Shown: piece after piece, positions 17,873 through 26,983 of the stretch
How positions within the stretch are numbered: position 1 is the first letter of the stretch
Layout of the letters: each line of letters opens with the position of its first letter
NCBI GenBank assembly: GCA_910584645.1
Contig: CAJUAU010000010.1
Location: 19,973-83,972 of the forward strand
Reading direction: 5' to 3'
Origin: an uncultured Eubacterium sp.
Lineage (GTDB): Bacteria; Bacillota; Clostridia; Lachnospirales; Lachnospiraceae
DNA: 64,000 bases
Notes under the pieces: generated by a model
What the model saw: only the letters and a program-made list of their open reading frames with translations
Database searches by the model: none
Told to the model about the DNA's origin: nothing
Program-made: the position numbers and the translations under genes

Positions 17873-18796
17873 TTATTTTAGATTTTTTAGTAGTTTTTTA
17901 AAATAGTCTGGAAGAGGCGCCACAAACTCCATGTATTCGTCAGTTGTAGGGTGAACAAAACCAATGGTCCCTGCATGGAGGGTCTGACCCTGTAACGTTT
18001 TAAATTTGACGTTACTGGGGCCATAGACCATATCTCCCAGCAGAGGGTGTCCGATATGCGCCATGTGAACCCGGATCTGATGGGTTCGGCCGGTTTCCAG
18101 GCGGCATTCAATATGGTTGAATTGATGGTTCAGATGATCTATTACCGTGTAATGTGTCACTGCTCTCTTACTGTTTTTATCCGTTACTGTTCGTTTTTTT
18201 CGGTCTGTGGGATGTCTTCCGATGGGAAGATCAATGGTTCCACTGTCCTCGGAAAAATTGTGATAGACGATAGCCTGATAGGCTCTGGTGATACTGTGGG
18301 CTTTTAACTGCTCTGATATACATTTGTGTGAACGGTCATTTTTACACACGATCAGAGCCCCTGTGGTATCCTTGTCAATGCGGTGTACGATACCTGGACG
18401 CAGAACACCGTTGATGCCGGACAGGTTGTCCCTGCAGTGAAACATAACCGCATTTACCAGAGTATCAGAGTAATGCCCCGGTGCAGGATGAACCACCATT
18501 CCCTTAGGCTTATTTACGACCAGGACATCCTGGTCTTCATATAAGATGTCCAGTGGAATATCCTGGGGAGTAATCGTGAGGTTTTCCGGCTCCGGCAGAT
18601 GTATAGTGATCAGATCGCTGGTGGAGACGGCGGTTTTTGATTTGACGCTGAAGTTCCCATTAACCTCAACGCGATGGTCTTTGATCAGCTTCTGAATATA
18701 AGAGCGGGACAGATCCAGACCGCTGGATGCTACAAAGGCATCCAGACGTTTACCGGCATCGCCCTCTTCCACAATTAGGTTTATTTGGTGTTCCAT
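17873..18796 (-). CDS. rluD: Large-subunit rRNA pseudouridine synthase RluD
   Basis: A 307-residue RluA/RluD family pseudouridine synthase, probably acting on 23S rRNA. An S4 RNA-binding domain occupies 15-75 (KRLDAFVASSGLDLSRSYIQ). The catalytic domain has VVNKPKGMVVHPAPGH and the active-site aspartate Asp141 in VHRIDKDTTGAL, then GRTHQIRVHMAHIGHPL. It starts 5 bp after the lspA stop, the standard lspA-rluD pair. Confidence 0.93.
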   Translation of the reverse strand: MEHQINLIVEEGDAGKRLDAFVASSGLDLSRSYIQKLIKDHRVEVNGNFSVKSKTAVSTSDLITIHLPEPENLTITPQDIPLDILYEDQDVLVVNKPKGMVVHPAPGHYSDTLVNAVMFHCRDNLSGINGVLRPGIVHRIDKDTTGALIVCKNDRSHKCISEQLKAHSITRAYQAIVYHNFSEDSGTIDLPIGRHPTDRKKRTVTDKNSKRAVTHYTVIDHLNHQFNHIECRLETGRTHQIRVHMAHIGHPLLGDMVYGPSNVKFKTLQGQTLHAGTIGFVHPTTDEYMEFVAPLPDYFKKLLKNLK

Positions 18797-18801
18797 AACG
18801 T

Positions 18802-19326
18802 TTAACGTCCTTCTTTTGATAACTTTAATTCCTCATCCTTATACCGGAATAAAAGGCAGTATAGGATAAGAACTGCGGAGATACAGACAAAACAGTCTGC
18901 AACATTAAATACGGGGAAATCGATCAGACGGAAATAGATAAAATCAATGACATAATGATTCATCAAACGATCTATCAGATTGCCAAGTGCGCCAGCAGCG
19001 AGAAGCACAATACAAAAACGCAGTAAATGAAACCGCTTCGTAGCGGGCAGTTTAAAATAGCTCATAAGAAGAAAGACCAGGACCAGAATCGTAATGGTGA
19101 CCAGCAGCCATCTCTGGTTCTGCAAGATGCCCCATGCGGCGCCTCTGTTTTCCAGATAGTGAAATTCCAAAACACCGGGGATCAGCTCAATATCTCCCTC
19201 TGCCAGAAAATGCTGTGCTGCATATTTTGTGATCCGGTCAATAAAAGTAAGTAAAACAAACATTATAAAAAATATAATGTTTGTTTTACTGGTCAATTTA
19301 TGAAAGGTGTGTGATTTTGTATTCAT
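18802..19326 (-). CDS. lspA: Lipoprotein signal peptidase (signal peptidase II)
   Basis: A 174-residue membrane aspartic protease with four membrane segments. It removes signal peptides from prolipoproteins after lipidation. The catalytic aspartates are Asp119 (LGNLIDRLMN) and Asp144 (FNVADCFVCI); the family motif NRGAAWGILQ is at 60-69. The N-terminal cytoplasmic extension of about 15 residues is mildly longer than usual. Confidence 0.94.
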   Translation of the reverse strand: MNTKSHTFHKLTSKTNIIFFIMFVLLTFIDRITKYAAQHFLAEGDIELIPGVLEFHYLENRGAAWGILQNQRWLLVTITILVLVFLLMSYFKLPATKRFHLLRFCIVLLAAGALGNLIDRLMNHYVIDFIYFRLIDFPVFNVADCFVCISAVLILYCLLFRYKDEELKLSKEGR

Positions 19327-19356
19327 ATCTTTGTAAATCCTTATACAACAAATGGG

Positions 19357-20427
19357 TTAGAAATCATCGACGGATCCAAGAAATTCAAAGGGATCATCGG
19401 ATTTCTGATTTTTTTTGTTATTGAAATTCAAGTCCTGCAGCAGTGAATCCAGCGTTGGTACCGTATCGTTTCCCTTGTCGGCAACCGGTTCGATCCGCTC
19501 TGGTTTTTCCTCCCTGCCGGCAGATAATTCATCTTCAAAAACCACATCCATAGGTTCAATCGTTTTGGCAGCGACCGGCTCAAGAATGGCTGCATTTTTT
19601 ACTTCTGCCGCTTTGGGTGGTTCTATCCGGTCAAGAGGCTCTGGTTGTTTAACGGGAGCGGTAACCGGTTCTGGAGCAGGCTCCTTTATTTCAACAAAAT
19701 CGGCTTCTGTTTTCACGGCATCTAATGTGGTCCGAAGATCAATGGTATCCGCATTAAGAATTTCTTCTCTGGTAGTGTCCAGTGTAGTTTTCTCCTTTGC
19801 AGCGGCTGCAGCCGGTGAAGGGGCGGCAGCTTCCCTTTTGATCCTTTGTTCTGCTTCACGAACAGGTGGTTTTTCTTTCACTGGAGGTTTTGTTACATTG
19901 GCAGAGACGTCTTCGGAAACTGTTTCGTGTAATGGTTTTTCCAGATCATCTGGTTTGGAGATATCAAATTCATCTCCTTCTACCAGCTGAAGCTGCGCGC
20001 TGGCTGCTTCTTTGAGCTGAAGTTTATATTGATTAAACTGCTGAACCAGACGGATGCTTTTGTTACGGATCTTATTGTACTCTTCTTCTGCATTGTGGAC
20101 AATATGGTCGGCGCGTTTGTGAGCCTCTTTTTCAATGGATTCAGCTTTAAGGATCGCCGCATCTTTTGTCTCCTTGGAAGTTTTCTCTGCCAGGATCAAC
20201 GCCTTCTGAAGCGTGGTCTCGATGGATCGGTAATATTGTACGCCATCGCTCAGGGTTTTGATCTTTTTATTCAGCTCAGCTTTTTCCGCTTCTAATTTTT
20301 TATTTTCTTCCAGAAGATTTTTATAATTATCGAAAACCAGATCGAGATATGTATCCATCTCGTACTGTTCGTATTTTTTCCGTTTTGCCTCTACTTTCTT
20401 ATTCTGTAATTCAATAAGTGATAACAT
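19357..20427 (-). CDS. DivIVA-domain coiled-coil protein
   Basis: A 356-residue protein of DivIVA type. The N-terminal half is a long coiled coil (about 8-150; YKNLLEENKKLEAEKAELNK), followed by a proline- and acid-rich, probably disordered region (about 160-330) with repeats such as KEKPPVREAEQR, and a short conserved-looking C-terminus ending FEFLGSVDDF. DivIVA proteins mark curved membrane and recruit division or wall enzymes. The ATG at 20427 follows GGGAGGA; an earlier in-frame ATG at 20457 lacks a site. It sits between sepF and lspA, as is usual. Confidence 0.8.
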   Translation of the reverse strand: MLSLIELQNKKVEAKRKKYEQYEMDTYLDLVFDNYKNLLEENKKLEAEKAELNKKIKTLSDGVQYYRSIETTLQKALILAEKTSKETKDAAILKAESIEKEAHKRADHIVHNAEEEYNKIRNKSIRLVQQFNQYKLQLKEAASAQLQLVEGDEFDISKPDDLEKPLHETVSEDVSANVTKPPVKEKPPVREAEQRIKREAAAPSPAAAAAKEKTTLDTTREEILNADTIDLRTTLDAVKTEADFVEIKEPAPEPVTAPVKQPEPLDRIEPPKAAEVKNAAILEPVAAKTIEPMDVVFEDELSAGREEKPERIEPVADKGNDTVPTLDSLLQDLNFNNKKNQKSDDPFEFLGSVDDF

Positions 20428-20486
20428 GTGATGTTCCTCCCTTAATATGATTCTCATTCAAAGTATAACACAACAATTCTAATAGA

Positions 20487-20993
20487 TTAGAATTCCCTGC
20501 TTATCGTAGGCATGGTAACGGTTCCGTCTCCCAAAGACAGAGAATCACCGCTGATATCCACATTCTCAGGAGTAAAAATAAAGATGTATTTGGAAATCTG
20601 GTGATATTTTCCATTGATGGCATAAATACAGCCGGAGATAAAATCCATGATACGCTGGGCATCATCGGGATCAAATCCCTCCAGATTTACAACGACTGGT
20701 TTTGAAGCCAGAAGGGTATTACAGATCTCCTGGGAATCCTCGAAAGAGGTGGGCTGAATGATCTTTACCTCCATCATGGAACGATTGAGGGATACTACTT
20801 TGGGCTTAGAGTTCCGGAAACCGCTTCTTGTCTTGGATGTATCCTCATAAGACTCGTTGGCTGCAGCGCTTTTGCGGGATGAAGCCGGTTTGGCTGCCGG
20901 TGTCTCTTCCTCGTAGTCGTCGTATTCATAATCATCATATTCGTCGTCAATTCCATCTAATTTAAAAAAGTTTAACAGTGAATTTAATCCCAT
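20487..20993 (-). CDS. sepF: Cell division protein SepF
   Basis: A 168-residue SepF. An N-terminal membrane-binding helix (MGLNSLLNFFKLDG) and an acidic linker rich in D, Y and E precede the core domain (about 80-155; VVVNLEGFDPDDAQRIMDFI and GCIYAINGKYHQI). SepF rings bundle FtsZ filaments and tether them to the membrane. It lies 20 bp after the yggS gene and 60 bp before the divIVA gene. Confidence 0.93.
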   Translation of the reverse strand: MGLNSLLNFFKLDGIDDEYDDYEYDDYEEETPAAKPASSRKSAAANESYEDTSKTRSGFRNSKPKVVSLNRSMMEVKIIQPTSFEDSQEICNTLLASKPVVVNLEGFDPDDAQRIMDFISGCIYAINGKYHQISKYIFIFTPENVDISGDSLSLGDGTVTMPTISREF

Positions 20994-21014
20994 TATTTTT
21001 ACCCTTTCTTCCCT

Positions 21015-21707
21015 TTACTTATCGTATTCTCTGCTCCCAAAAATGCCTGTGCCTACCCGGATACAGGTTGCACCTTCTTCGATGGCAACTTCATAGTCTC
21101 CAGTCATCCCCATAGAAAGCTCATCCATACTAATATTATCAATGTTTTTGCCATTAATGTCAACTAGTAATTTTCGTAAATTCTGGAAATGTACCCTGTT
21201 TTCCTCTGGATCTTCTACATAGGGGGCAATGGTCATAAGGCCGCACACATGAATGTTTGGCATAACCGCGATCTTTCGGATGGTTTCCTCAGTCTCTTCC
21301 GGCATTAGCCCAAATTTAGACTCCTCCCTGGCAACATTGACCTCGATTAGAATATTTGCTGTCTGTTGGATCTTTTCATATTCCTTCTGGATCTGTTCAG
21401 CCAGCCTCAGGGAATCCACAGAATGTATCCTCGCTGTCTTCCCGGCGATCTGGCGCACCTTGTTGCGCTGAAGATGTCCAATGAGGTGCCAGTCAATATC
21501 CTTTGGGAGAACTGCTTCTTTTTTCAGTATCTCCTGGACTTTATTTTCGCCAAAGACACGGATCCCCGCCGCCATCGCTTCCTCCATCATCTCAATGGGC
21601 TTGGTCTTGCTGACCGCGATCAGTGTTACCTCTTCTCTTTTTCTTCCGCTTCGCTCGCAGGCCTGGCAGATTTTTTCTTCCACAAGTCTGAGATTTTCTG
21701 TAACCAT
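21015..21707 (-). CDS. YggS/PLPBP family PLP-binding protein
   Basis: A 230-residue single-domain PLP protein of alanine-racemase fold. The PLP lysine is in AVSKTKP (about residue 34); HLIGHLQRNKVRQI and NVAREESKFGL are characteristic. The family buffers PLP and affects amino-acid pools rather than catalysing a known reaction. It sits ahead of sepF, the common Gram-positive arrangement (ylmE-ylmF). Confidence 0.92.
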   Translation of the reverse strand: MVTENLRLVEEKICQACERSGRKREEVTLIAVSKTKPIEMMEEAMAAGIRVFGENKVQEILKKEAVLPKDIDWHLIGHLQRNKVRQIAGKTARIHSVDSLRLAEQIQKEYEKIQQTANILIEVNVAREESKFGLMPEETEETIRKIAVMPNIHVCGLMTIAPYVEDPEENRVHFQNLRKLLVDINGKNIDNISMDELSMGMTGDYEVAIEEGATCIRVGTGIFGSREYDK

Positions 21708-21722
21708 TCTTGGCTGCCTCCT

Positions 21723-23108
21723 TTATTCCACAAAGTCATTTTCATTGATTTTTTCCGGATTTACTACAATATGGTCATAGTTTGAGATCCCGCCCCTGGT
21801 ATCCGGAGAAATAATCGTGTATTCGTTGTTTTCATATTTCTTTTCTATTTTTTTAAACTGGCAGTAGCCAGTATTTACACAGTAAACCCCCTCCACTTTT
21901 GCTGCGCTCTGCAGGGTGTAGGACTGATTAGTAGAAGGATCACTGATGGTATCTCCTGGTTTTAAAACTGATTGATCTACAAAATAACTGCCGTCAGAGA
22001 CGGAAAAATCTTTTAGGGAAACAAATTTCTTGGCGGAGGAGCCGTCTTTTTTATAGGTGAGCAGCAGAACTCCTTTTTCTGCGTCATCCCCTCCGGCAGA
22101 AACCAGATTTTCTGGAACCAGCGTCATCTCCTTGGAGACAATGGATGAATTCGGGATCTTAAAACCACTTGCAGCATTCAGGTTCAGCTCAATATCGATA
22201 AAACGGTCATTCAGATACCGCCCCATAAAACGGCTGGTAGAAAGGATAGCGAATTCGGTGCCGCCATTATTCTGGATCTCAAGGGCCGTATTAAATGAAA
22301 CGTTATCTTTTTTGACCGTGACCCGTACGGTAGTGGTATCCCGCAGCTTGGCAGATAAACCTTCTGAAAGTGGAAGGACGATCTTCCAGTCCTCATTTGT
22401 CACCAGCTTGCACACAGGAACCTTTTTCTCAATATGTTCTGAAGAACTAAGTTGTTTACGTTCTACAGAAGCTGCATTCTGAAATAATTCCGTAGTTACC
22501 ATATCCAGTGTCGTCTCTTCAAAACCATCGATGGAATAGGAAATGATACCAGAAGTCCGGGCCCGGAATTTGCTGAAATCACTTTTGATGTTATTTTCAG
22601 ACATCTGCTTTTTCAGATCGCTGTATAAATTATCCCGGCTCTGTTCAAATATGGTGTTTTCCACATTGTAATGAAAATCTTTTACATCATAATAAGTGGA
22701 AGGATTGAAATTGGTATAAAAATCTTCAATAACCTCCCGCATCTTTGCAATGTCATCTTTTGTTGTACGGGTCTCTGTTTCCACATCATCCAGTAGTTCA
22801 CTGACAGATCCATTGTCATCAATGGTATAGATAACCTCATTTTTTCCCACCTTACTCTGATCTGCATGATAAAAATTCACGTACCCGCTTTCTTCCGAAT
22901 AGACTACCTTTTCGTCACGGAGAATAAAACCAGTAATGGTACTGTCGTCGGCAATGCTCGTCTCATTGACTTCATAAATACTGATGTGTTCCTTTTTGAT
23001 ATAATTCCACGCGATGACAGCGACATATACAATGATGATCAATAAGATCATCGTGGCTACCTTTGGCTGAAAAGGTTTTTTATATTTCACGATTTTATTA
23101 TTACTCAA
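21723..23108 (-). CDS. HlyD-like membrane-fusion protein
   Basis: A 461-residue protein with one membrane segment at about 18-36 and an extracellular part. An N-terminal lipoyl-like half motif (TGFILRDEKVVYSEESGYV) is followed by a helical hairpin (about 110-200) and a beta-rich region (220-420), as in HlyD/MacA adaptors. No ABC transporter is next to it; it heads the yggS-sepF-divIVA-lspA-rluD run, so a role in envelope or division is possible but unproven. The start codon appears to be TTG, with AAAGGAAG upstream. Confidence 0.75.
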   Translation of the reverse strand: MSNNKIVKYKKPFQPKVATMILLIIIVYVAVIAWNYIKKEHISIYEVNETSIADDSTITGFILRDEKVVYSEESGYVNFYHADQSKVGKNEVIYTIDDNGSVSELLDDVETETRTTKDDIAKMREVIEDFYTNFNPSTYYDVKDFHYNVENTIFEQSRDNLYSDLKKQMSENNIKSDFSKFRARTSGIISYSIDGFEETTLDMVTTELFQNAASVERKQLSSSEHIEKKVPVCKLVTNEDWKIVLPLSEGLSAKLRDTTTVRVTVKKDNVSFNTALEIQNNGGTEFAILSTSRFMGRYLNDRFIDIELNLNAASGFKIPNSSIVSKEMTLVPENLVSAGGDDAEKGVLLLTYKKDGSSAKKFVSLKDFSVSDGSYFVDQSVLKPGDTISDPSTNQSYTLQSAAKVEGVYCVNTGYCQFKKIEKKYENNEYTIISPDTRGGISNYDHIVVNPEKINENDFVE

Positions 23109-23212
23109 AACAAACGCTTCCTTTCCTGCAAAGTAATCACCTTATCTATGAATAATACGGATAAAAACCGTTCATAATCATATTATCAAATGAAGAATAA
23201 GGAGGAAAAACC

Positions 23213-23410
23213 ATGAAAGCACTTGATTATACAGCACTTATCATCGTTATCATCGGAGCCATTAACTGGGGCCTCATCGGTTTTCTTGGATTTGATCTGG
23301 TTGCTTTTTTATTTGGTTCTATGTCGCTCTTTTCAAGAATTGTATATGGACTCGTGGGGATCTGCGGCCTGTATGCCATCAGTTTTTTCGGAAGACTGCG
23401 CAATAACTAG
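23213..23410 (+). CDS. Small DUF378 membrane protein
   Basis: A 65-residue DUF378 protein with two membrane helices: IIVIIGAINWGLIGFLGFDLV carries the typical NWGL motif, and a second helix spans about 42-60. Function is unknown in the family. AAGGAGG precedes the ATG. It is a single plus-strand gene inside a long minus-strand region. Confidence 0.85.
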   Translation: MKALDYTALIIVIIGAINWGLIGFLGFDLVAFLFGSMSLFSRIVYGLVGICGLYAISFFGRLRNN

Positions 23411-23425
23411 CAGACGAAAGTGTCA

Positions 23426-23458
23426 CCAGTAGGAATTTTAATCACCGGTGACATTACA
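23426..23458. terminator. Hairpin between convergent DUF378 gene and mgsA
   Basis: TGTCACCAGT pairs with a downstream ATCACCGGTGACA segment, giving about ten pairs with one mismatch. There is no long T run, so termination strength is uncertain. Confidence 0.45.
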
Positions 23459-23464
23459 TAATCA

Positions 23465-23863
23465 TCATTGACGGACCAGTTCCCGCCAGTCTAAATCTCC
23501 CCGTTCCAGAGCCTTTATAAGAAGTTCCGCCGTTGCAACATTTGTCGCCAGTGGAATATTGTGAACATCACAGAGCTGGAACAACGTCGTGGTTTCCGGC
23601 TCATGAGACTTCGGCGTCAGTGGATCCCGGAGGAAGATCACCAGATCGATGTCATTGTTTTCAATCTGTGCACCGAGCTGTTTTTCGCCTCCAAGATGCC
23701 CGGCGAGATATTTGTGAATACTGAGATTTGTGACCTCTTCTACCAAACGGCCGGTGGTAGCTGTGGCAAATATGTCATGTTTGCTGAGAATTCCCCGGTA
23801 TGCGATACAAAAATTCTGCATCAATATTTTTTTTGAGTCGTGAGCAATTAACCCAATATTCAT
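23465..23863 (-). CDS. mgsA: Methylglyoxal synthase
   Basis: A 132-residue methylglyoxal synthase, converting dihydroxyacetone phosphate to methylglyoxal and phosphate as an overflow bypass of lower glycolysis. Conserved parts: IGLIAHDSKK (3-12), TATTGRL, GHLGGEKQLGAQI, VIFLRDPL with the catalytic Asp, and CDVHNIPLATN. It is the last gene of the mre-min-rodA block, 25 bp after rodA, a common clostridial order. Confidence 0.93.
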   Translation of the reverse strand: MNIGLIAHDSKKILMQNFCIAYRGILSKHDIFATATTGRLVEEVTNLSIHKYLAGHLGGEKQLGAQIENNDIDLVIFLRDPLTPKSHEPETTTLFQLCDVHNIPLATNVATAELLIKALERGDLDWRELVRQ

Positions 23864-23888
23864 ACAAAAAACCTCCTTAAGGCGTTAG

Positions 23889-25073
23889 TCAAAGGCTTTC
23901 GGCAAAACTGGAGCTGCTTCCCCGGTTTGGCTGTATTCTTATATTGATCAGTATGCCGATCGCCATCATATTACTTAAAAGAGAGGACAATCCGTTACTC
24001 AGAAACGGGAGGGGCAGCCCTGTATTCGGTAAGATGGACGTCGCCACGCCGATATTGAAAAAGATCTGTATACAGAACATAGACCCGATGCCGATGGCAA
24101 TCATCATCCCCATATAATCCCGGGCGCGTTTGGCTGTAATAAAACATTTTATAATGATGACAGAGAGCAGGGCCAGAACGACCATACAGCCGATAAATCC
24201 AAATTCCTCACTGATCGGTGTCCATATAAAATCACTTTCCCTTACATCTACGGTATTATAATTACGGCTCTCTGATGCACCTTCCATAAGGCGTTTGCCA
24301 TATAGTTTGCCGGAGGCGATAGAAAGTACAGAGTTATTCTGCTGGTACATAATACCCAGGGCCTCTGATTCCGGATTGAGAAAACCTGTAATACGCTCCA
24401 GCTGATAGGGTTTCAGTAGTTTCTGAAAGGGTTGCTGGATGTACCAGATCAAAAAACCACTGACAGGTATCAGTACTGCGACCACCGGCCCGAATATTTT
24501 CCGCCCCATGCCGGATGAGATAAGCATAATCACCAGAAGTACCATGATAACTACGCTGGAAGACAGGTCTGACTGTACGAGTATAAATGCTGTCGGCAAC
24601 AAGGCGATCAGACAGGCGAGAAAAAAGGTTTTAAAATTGTTGAGCCTGTCCCGATGCTGCATAAGAAATGCCGCAAGAGATAAAATGATCACAATCTTGC
24701 ACAATTCAGATGGCTGAAACATGATCACTTTAAAATCAAGCCACCGGTACGAATCGGTCACACCCTTTGATCCTAATGGGGAAAATCTGGTACAGGCTAC
24801 CATGATGGTTGAAATAATGTATAGAATTGGCACATACATACAGATCGTATGGTAGTCGATCAGCGAAAAGACCGCAATGATAAACAAGCCCGCTATGATA
24901 GAAACGAGCTGACGCTTAAAAGAACCCACATTGGGAATTCCTAATAAAGATAATACATATGAACTAATAAGAGATAATGTCAGGACGACGACAAGGAGTC
25001 CTATATCATAATTTCTCCAGTTATATCTCTTCGATGTCAGCCAGTGCTGGATCTTTTCTTTTATATTTACCAT
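23889..25073 (-). CDS. rodA: Peptidoglycan glycosyltransferase RodA (SEDS family)
   Basis: A 394-residue SEDS protein with about ten membrane helices. Motifs include GSKGVTDSYRWLDF, FQPSELCKI, LVQSDLSSS, ESDFIWTPISEEFGF and GLPLPFLSNGLSS. SEDS proteins polymerise lipid II and pair with a class B PBP; mrdA is in the same block, so RodA (elongation) rather than FtsW (division) is preferred. Confidence 0.9.
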   Translation of the reverse strand: MVNIKEKIQHWLTSKRYNWRNYDIGLLVVVLTLSLISSYVLSLLGIPNVGSFKRQLVSIIAGLFIIAVFSLIDYHTICMYVPILYIISTIMVACTRFSPLGSKGVTDSYRWLDFKVIMFQPSELCKIVIILSLAAFLMQHRDRLNNFKTFFLACLIALLPTAFILVQSDLSSSVVIMVLLVIMLISSGMGRKIFGPVVAVLIPVSGFLIWYIQQPFQKLLKPYQLERITGFLNPESEALGIMYQQNNSVLSIASGKLYGKRLMEGASESRNYNTVDVRESDFIWTPISEEFGFIGCMVVLALLSVIIIKCFITAKRARDYMGMMIAIGIGSMFCIQIFFNIGVATSILPNTGLPLPFLSNGLSSLLSNMMAIGILINIRIQPNRGSSSSFAESL

Positions 25074-25097
25074 AATCTCACTACTCAGTCCCTAAAT

Positions 25098-25370
25098 TTA
25101 TTTTGTCTGTTTCATACTTACAATTGGAATGTTTGCAAAAAGGGCAGGAACAGATCCGTTGTTTCCTTCGGATTCTGTCTGCTCAATCTTTATGTCCAAC
25201 CCCTCTTTATCAATCTCCACATATTTTGACAGCACATTTATAATGTCATTCTTGATCTGCTCCATCAGATCAGGAGAACAGTTCGCACGATCCGAAACAA
25301 GAACAAGCTTTAAGCGATCCTTTGCGACATTTCCTGATGATTTTTTACGGAAAAAATCTGCAAGTCCCAT
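25098..25370 (-). CDS. minE: Division-site selection protein MinE
   Basis: A 90-residue MinE. The N-terminal anti-MinCD/membrane segment (MGLADFFRKKSSGNVAKDRL) precedes the topological domain (SPDLMEQIKNDIINVLSKY, then VEIDKEGLDIKIEQ). The second ATG is chosen because AAGGAG abuts the first ATG (25379) and is well spaced from this one. With minC and minD it forms an oscillating system, which many Gram-positives lack in favour of MinJ/DivIVA. Confidence 0.92.
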   Translation of the reverse strand: MGLADFFRKKSSGNVAKDRLKLVLVSDRANCSPDLMEQIKNDIINVLSKYVEIDKEGLDIKIEQTESEGNNGSVPALFANIPIVSMKQTK

Positions 25371-25387
25371 AATACTCATCTCCTTCT

Positions 25388-26179
25388 TTAGTTGTTTTTA
25401 AACTTGTTTCGTATCTTGGACAGAAATCCACTGTTTTTTGACAGATCCAACAGGGGAACTTCCTCTCCCATAATTCGCTTACAGATATTTTCAAATGCTT
25501 GTCCAGCCATGGTTTTTGTTCCTACCAGCGGCTCTCCCTGGTTGGTGGATACAACGATATTCTCATCATCCGGTACCACACCCAGCAGATCCACAGCGAG
25601 GATCTCTACTACATCCTCACTGGACATCATATCCCCTCTTTTCACCATATCGGCACGTAGACGGTTTACCACAAGTTCTGTCTTTTTCACATCGTTGGCA
25701 TTGAGAAGCCCGATGATGCGGTCTGCATCCCGGACAGCCGAAACTTCCGGTGTTGTTACAACGATGGCGCGGTTTGCTCCCGCGATGGCATTCTGAAAGC
25801 CCTGCTCGATGCCCGCCGGGCAGTCTAACAGTATGTAATCAAATTCTTCTTTAAGTTCATCTGCGAGTTTTGCCATCTGTTCCGGTGACACAGCTGTCTT
25901 ATCGCGGGTCTGGGCAGAGGGAAGCAGATAAAGATTGGGATATCTTTTATCTTTGATCAATGCTTGTTTGATCCGGCAGTTTCCTTCTATTACGTCAACA
26001 AGGTTATAGACGATACGGTTTTCAAGTCCCATGACAACATCCAGGTTACGAAGCCCTATATCTGTATCGATCAAAACTACCTTTTTTCCTTCTTTTGCCA
26101 GCCCGGTACCTACATTGGCTGTGGTGGTGGTCTTTCCTACGCCACCTTTACCGGATGTGATAACAATTACTTCACTCAT
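25388..26179 (-). CDS. minD: Division-site ATPase MinD
   Basis: A 263-residue ParA/MinD ATPase. The deviant Walker A is SGKGGVGKTTTTANVG (8-23), with IDTDIGLRNLDVVMG and LLDCPAGIEQG following. The C-terminal amphipathic membrane helix is FLSKIRNKFKNN. ATP-bound dimers recruit MinC to the membrane; MinE releases them. Gaps to minE and minC are short. Confidence 0.95.
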   Translation of the reverse strand: MSEVIVITSGKGGVGKTTTTANVGTGLAKEGKKVVLIDTDIGLRNLDVVMGLENRIVYNLVDVIEGNCRIKQALIKDKRYPNLYLLPSAQTRDKTAVSPEQMAKLADELKEEFDYILLDCPAGIEQGFQNAIAGANRAIVVTTPEVSAVRDADRIIGLLNANDVKKTELVVNRLRADMVKRGDMMSSEDVVEILAVDLLGVVPDDENIVVSTNQGEPLVGTKTMAGQAFENICKRIMGEEVPLLDLSKNSGFLSKIRNKFKNN

Positions 26180-26291
26180 ATTTGTTTACCTGTCCTTTCA
26201 TTCTCCAAATCTTTATAGGAAAGCCGATGATCAGCATTCCTTATCCCTATCATTTATAATACTTGAATGATAGTAAAAAAGCAATTTTTTT

Positions 26292-26960
26292 TTAAAGGGA
26301 AATATCATTCAGAACATCCCGGTCCAGGGGTTCGATATAAATATTTCCATTCTGGGAAAAGGCGATCTTGGTCTCCACCTTTGTCTTTTGTTTTTCATCC
26401 GGGCTTCTGGCGATCACATCGCCGATCCGGATCTGTGTCGGATTCATCTGCAGTGCTACCACAAAAGAATTATGCCTTCCGGAAGCTCCGGCATATACAT
26501 TCCCCAGAAGTTTTCCGAGGACGATGACATTTCCAGTGGAAACGATCTGGGCTCCGGCATTCACATCTCCTAAAATAACGACGCTGGTATCGAATTCGAT
26601 AACCTGGCCGGAGCGAAGGGTTCCTTTATAGAACTGCCCGGTATTTGAATCCATAGCCATCAGCTTCTCTTCCAGTGTACGGCTGAAATACGCCTCCCGC
26701 TCTGCATTGTCGTCAATGACACAGACGATGTCAAGATTTGAATTTTCTGTGATGCAGTCCACCAGTTCCAGCTGTTCTTCGTCGCTGAGTTTTCTGCCCT
26801 CAAAAGACAGGGCGATCTGGGCATCTCCCAGAAAATCAGCGGAGGACTTAAATTTTTCACAGACTTTTTCTTTTAATTCCTCAAAGGGCAGCCCCTCCTT
26901 TAGATGAACAATGATGCCGGATTTGGTTCCTTTGATGATAACAGGATGATTCATACGCAT
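26292..26960 (-). CDS. minC: Septum-site inhibitor MinC
   Basis: A 222-residue MinC, which blocks FtsZ assembly. The N-terminal domain (1-105) is poorly conserved, as usual. The C-terminal beta-helix contains the typical LRSGQVIEFDTSVVILGDVN, GAQIVSTGNVIVLGKLLG and VYAGASGRHNSFVVAL. It follows mrdA by 23 bp and lies 112 bp upstream of minD. Confidence 0.92.
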   Translation of the reverse strand: MRMNHPVIIKGTKSGIIVHLKEGLPFEELKEKVCEKFKSSADFLGDAQIALSFEGRKLSDEEQLELVDCITENSNLDIVCVIDDNAEREAYFSRTLEEKLMAMDSNTGQFYKGTLRSGQVIEFDTSVVILGDVNAGAQIVSTGNVIVLGKLLGNVYAGASGRHNSFVVALQMNPTQIRIGDVIARSPDEKQKTKVETKIAFSQNGNIYIEPLDRDVLNDISL

Positions 26961-26983
26961 TTCTCCGTTTCCATAACTATGTA

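Noticed and set aside
19415..19990. Plus-strand 191-codon frame opposite the divIVA-type gene
   Set aside because: Ser/Gly-rich shadow of the Pro/Glu-rich tail on the other strand.
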